From assembly GCF_003945595.2 (NCBI RefSeq), contig NW_024104400.1:1338669-1402668 (forward strand): DNA of 64,000 nt. The letters are read 5' to 3'. Shown here piece after piece: positions 60,006 to 64,000 of the stretch; the first letter of the stretch is position 1, and every line of letters starts with the position of its first letter. Both the position numbers and the translations under genes were made by a program. Under the pieces are notes generated by a model. It made no database searches. It saw nothing but the letters and a program-made list of their open reading frames with translations, and was not told the DNA's origin. This DNA is from Pipra filicauda (taxonomy: Eukaryota > Chordata > Aves > Passeriformes > Pipridae).

Positions 60006-60344
60006 CTACTCTACTTTTTCCCCAGTGTTGCTATTATTGCAAAATCCTTGCCAGGGTTTAAACTCTGGGTTCTGGGAGATGCTTCAAGGTTGGTCCTGAG
60101 CAGTGAGCAGGAGCCGCTGGGGCTGCTTCTCTGCTCTTCAGCCAGAACAGATTATCGAGCAGCAGACCTGAACCTGTTCCAGAAAATTTTCTGGGATATG
60201 AACACAAAGGGATCCCACAGGATCCCACCACCACATCCCACAGGCAGGAAAACGAGAAGAAGCAGAAACAAGGTGTTCTCGACAAGGAAAAATAAACAAA
60301 TAAAATACCAAAACACGATCGAATTCCAGTACGACAACTGAACT

Positions 60345-60670
60345 CCAATTCCTGGCCGCGCATCCTCCAGCCGGGGAGGTTTCCGCAGGGGATAACTCTG
60401 GGTGGGAATGTCGGGGAGCAGCGGGACGCTGCCTCCATCTCCCGGGAGCTGCGGGGAGCGCAGGGCGGCGGCGGCTCCCAGCGTTCCCGGGGATCCGCGG
60501 GACCAGCCCGGCCTCGGGGATGGAAAAGGGGAGGCTGCGACCCCCGGACCGCCTGCAGGTCCCCCGGGACGGGCTCGGCCAGCGGGAACCGCCACAAACG
60601 GCCCCGCGATGGGACCGACCCGGCCCGGCACTGCTCGGCACCGACCCCCCGAGCCTGGCACCGACATTTG
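60345..60670. other. Orphan CpG-rich block
   Basis: CpG-dense, GC-rich sequence with abrupt edges in otherwise A/T-rich flank, about 34.5 kb downstream of POU3F4. It includes CCCGGGG, CGCGG and repeated GGCACCGAC/GACCGACCCGGCCCGGCAC units near 60612-60665. Frames of 170-276 codons on both strands are compositional. It could be an enhancer-associated CpG island, a promoter of an unrecognised non-coding transcript, or part of an unrecognised repeat. Confidence 0.4.
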
Positions 60671-63600
60671 CCGTGGTTTTGGGCTCGCTGTGACTCTGTA
60701 CCCACCTGGAGGTTCCTTCCATGTCCCTTCTCCCTGCCTGCACCCCAGGCATCAGGATTTTCCTTCCGATCCCCAAGGAGAAACCCTCCCCGAGGGGGTA
60801 CCCGGCTCCCCGGCAGGACCCACCGAGGCTGTGCTGAAGGCACATTTTCTCGCTCCGGTGTCTGACAGCCCAGCTGAAGTGATAACAACTTCCAAGGCTC
60901 GATGGCCCCGGGATCTGCTGCTCCATCCTACCCTCAGCAACACTGAGATTCAAACAGTTTTGGGTTTAGGCTCTCAAGAGAAGAGCAGTGAAGAATTGTA
61001 TCCCCTCTGTGCAGCAGCCCCCGGGGCTGTGCTTCACCCCTGCTTCCTCCCCCCGACACGACTGGATTCACCCCAAAACAAGTGGAAGACGACAAAATAC
61101 CTGTTCTTGGGGGAAACTGCTAAACAAAAATTAAAATAAATATAGTTAAATCCTTATTTTGGCCATACTTCCAGCAGACACCTGCTCCCCCTTCCTGCTA
61201 CGTGCCAGTGCTGGGGCAAAGGTAGGAGCATTTTCTTTACCTTAAAACATTGTCCCCCCTGTAAAAGCACAAAAGAGATGTGGGAAGGTGCCTCTTAACA
61301 ATCATAAAGCTTCAGAGATGAATCATGGGGAAAACAGCTCCTGAGAACCAAGATGTGCAGGAAAACAAGGAGAGCAGGATGTGATTAAGGCACATTCTGG
61401 AGTCCCTTTTTTAACACTTGGCTCGTCCCTGGTGCTTGGTTTCTGAAAACCTTCAGTAAGGTTGGTTTTTTATCCATGTCTTGTCTCTTCTCCCACCAGC
61501 AACATCTTCACCAAGCCTACAGGAACCCACTTAGACTTTGGGGTTTTCAGGGCTATTAAAAGTATTTTAGAGTAACATTTTTGGCCAAAGTGGTTAGTTT
61601 TTTCCTGCCTACCTTCAATGAAATCAAGAAAATCATCACCATCTTGGAATCTTTTTTACCTGTTGCCTCCTATATGGTTTCAGTCACTCGCCAGACAGGC
61701 TCCAAAGTGCTTTTCTGTGAGCAAACATCACTCAAGAGATGGACTTGAGGCAACCGTGGGAAAACCCTTCTGTGCCTTGGGAACGATGGAAAAAAAAATA
61801 TCCACAAGTCATTTTGAATACAAACAACACCAGGAGTTACCAAATACCTCAGGAGTGACTTAAACCCCAGATATTGCAATTTAACCCCAATGCCATTATA
61901 TTGAAATCTCATTTTCCTGTGCCATGATGGGGATTATCCTGAGCTGTTCCATTCTCTGGCAGTGAGAACATCAACAACATTTGGCTTTGCTGCAACAGTT
62001 CATGTTTAGGACAGAAGAGTTCAATAATCTGCAATGATTTACCATCATAACCCTGCCCAGGTGCCTATGCAGGGCAGTTATTAATGCGATTCCTGGCACT
62101 TGTAATCCAAGTTTCTATTTTCAAAGGACCAGATCTTTGCAGGAAAATTATCTCCTCTTAATGCATTAACTCAAATTTAATAGATACCTGAAAAACACAC
62201 AGAAGGTAGATCATCCCACCCTAACACATCAATCCTACCAGTGAATGTCTGTTTTATTACAAGTGTGGCATGAAACACTTGACTGAGGATAAATTCATAA
62301 ATAGCTCTTGATGTATGTGAGATTTTTGGCAAGGTTTACCAAGTAATACAGTTTATATTTAATTTAGGAATGCTTGCTCATCCATTAAAAGGAAAAAAAA
62401 AAAAAGAGTTGGTGAACTTCCAAATCATAAGTGATGGATTTCTGTCAATTATAAAATGTTATGAATTTGCAACTTTTCTATTCTAGTGCTCAAGGAACTG
62501 CCAGCTATTTAAAACTGTACCTTTAGGATTATTCACAAAGTTTAACAAAAATAAATACCATTTTGAGGTTGTTTTGGCATGCTGTAATTTGGCAACAGCG
62601 CCAAGAAAACCACCACAGCACACCCTGCACTGCCAGACTCAGCCTTGCAAGAAGAGGAGAACGTAGTACAATGCAAACTTTAATGTCAATATATACAGAG
62701 CTTTAAAGAAAACATTTCTTTTAAAATTAAATGAAATAAATACAGTATGATACAAAATCCACAATATGCTTTAAGAGAGAGAAAATGACAGTTACAATAT
62801 CTGAGAACGGGGACCTTTTGGATAGTTCCACCTTTGAAGTACCTCAGAGAGCATGGAATTCATTGCACTGCTCGCAGTTAATGCCCTTTCGGAGTCGGAG
62901 ATTTGTCACCGCTCCCGTGCCAGAGGAGCTTCAGCTCTGCCCAGGGGATCAGGGCAAGATGCCACAGTGCTTGGGACACGGGGACAGTGCAACTCATGGA
63001 CAACACTGCTCCAAAGCCCAAGGCAAAACACCCAAACCTGAACCCCTGGTCCTGCAAAGGAGACTCACCCCCAGCATCTTCAGCTGTCACAGAAAAACCC
63101 CCAAAGAGGATTCAGTGTTATTCAAACTCGCTATTGGTAATGAGCTGTTGCCCAAATATCGAGATATAATCAACCCAATGTCTTCTAAAGCTTTCAGAGA
63201 AAGTTTGCTTTCATTACACAGGAAAAAGCTCGAGAAAAACCAGCTGCTGATGATTTTATGGGGGCTTCTAATTGTATGAATTATTATAATGCTCAAGTCA
63301 GCTTTAGCTACACACTCAGGGTGGGGTTTTGCCAGATTTGTATTTTCTTCTATTCCCAAAGGAACAACATAAATTGGGGGAGCAAACATTTAAGAACTAC
63401 ACTGAAGCAGAGACAACCAGTATTCAGAATGTGCTGAAGCAGAGGATGTTAATGCAGAAGGATGGTACAGTGTGAATGTGGAGGGTGTTACCAACAGGTA
63501 CCAGCACACACCCAACAAGGTTTCTGAATTAACTTCCAAGGAGAAGTGTATGTTTTTTAACCTTACAGGATTATATAAGGGCTCTATTATCATCACAGCT

Positions 63601-64000
63601 TCAGGAGCCTTCTGAAAACTTGTGAGAAAGAAAAATTTGCTCCTCTCTTCCCCTCCCACAAATATTTGCAAACTTTTAATTCTGGACACGACTGAAAAAG
63701 CTTAAGTGCTACAGAAGTCCATAAACCCCCACGTCTGCACTGATGTTTTAGCCTAATTTCACTGATACAAATCAAGAAAATTATTATAGCCTTGTGTAAT
63801 TCATTTAACTCAGTCCTACAGACCAGTCTGTAACCACTGCAAGGAACTTCCAACTGCTGAAGTTTGCTTGAGGTTATTTTAACCACTGGACAAATGAAGA
63901 TCAGCTCTGAAAAATGAACTGAAACAGGGAAGACAGAATTCAAGCTCGACATGACTGACTTGAGTCAGGTTTTGGATTCCCTCTCTGGACACAGGGACAT
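60671..64000. other. Distal downstream flank, no gene seen
   Basis: Mostly A/T-rich unique sequence. The 164-codon frame at 62785-63279 has no recognised domain. A13-A14 lies near 62392-62405. No CR1 after 60005 was recognised. Confidence 0.45.

Noticed and set aside
60058..60953. 271-276 codon minus-strand frames
   Set aside because: Span the orphan CpG-rich block, where stops are depleted; no domain recognised.
62785..63279. 164-codon open frame near the right end
   Set aside because: No recognisable domain and no coding-like bias.
1..64000. CRISPR arrays, operons, phage or other prokaryotic systems
   Set aside because: Nothing in the window has regularly spaced direct repeats with unique spacers or tightly packed genes; this is vertebrate DNA.

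Overview
The window reads as avian nuclear DNA, probably from a songbird or another neoavian bird. The dispersed repeats I recognise are fragments of CR1 LINEs, the dominant bird retrotransposon. I see no Alu/B1-type SINEs, no recognisable LTR provirus, and no bacterial gene organisation. The one gene I can support is an intronless class III POU transcription factor at 24741-25856 (+). Its POU-specific domain, POU homeodomain and C-terminus (...KTDTGCHDL) identify it as POU3F4 (BRN4). The human orthologue is X-linked and is mutated in DFNX2 deafness. From general knowledge this gene lies on chicken chromosome 4 and its songbird counterpart 4A; that placement is inference.

Layout. 1-16 kb: gene-free upstream flank with two short CR1 relics and a long AAGAG purine satellite. 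16-24 kb: A/T-rich, probably conserved blocks (two with perfect POU octamers) alternate with CpG-rich patches, a 42-bp minisatellite and two long T-run/A-run inverted repeats. 23.0-25.95 kb: CpG island with proximal promoter (paired inverted CCAAT boxes, GC boxes) and the coding exon. 25.86-27.95 kb: long 3' UTR with A-rich stretches, a textbook GGGT quadruplex and two AATAAA signals. 28-28.7 kb: a second CpG-rich block with a 21-bp minisatellite. 28.7-64 kb: gene-free downstream flank holding most of the CR1 copies (one ~730 bp long), several motif-dense candidate enhancers, including a perfect forkhead palindrome at 41522-41553, a 19-bp minisatellite at 50.16 kb and an orphan CpG-rich block at 60.35-60.67 kb.

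The arrangement, a lone developmental regulator in a gene desert with a repeat-poor core and scattered motif-dense islands, is typical of genes run by long-range enhancers. No second protein gene, tRNA, rRNA, CRISPR or prokaryotic system was found. The candidate regulatory blocks were judged by eye from composition and motifs; no alignment could be run, so they carry low confidence.
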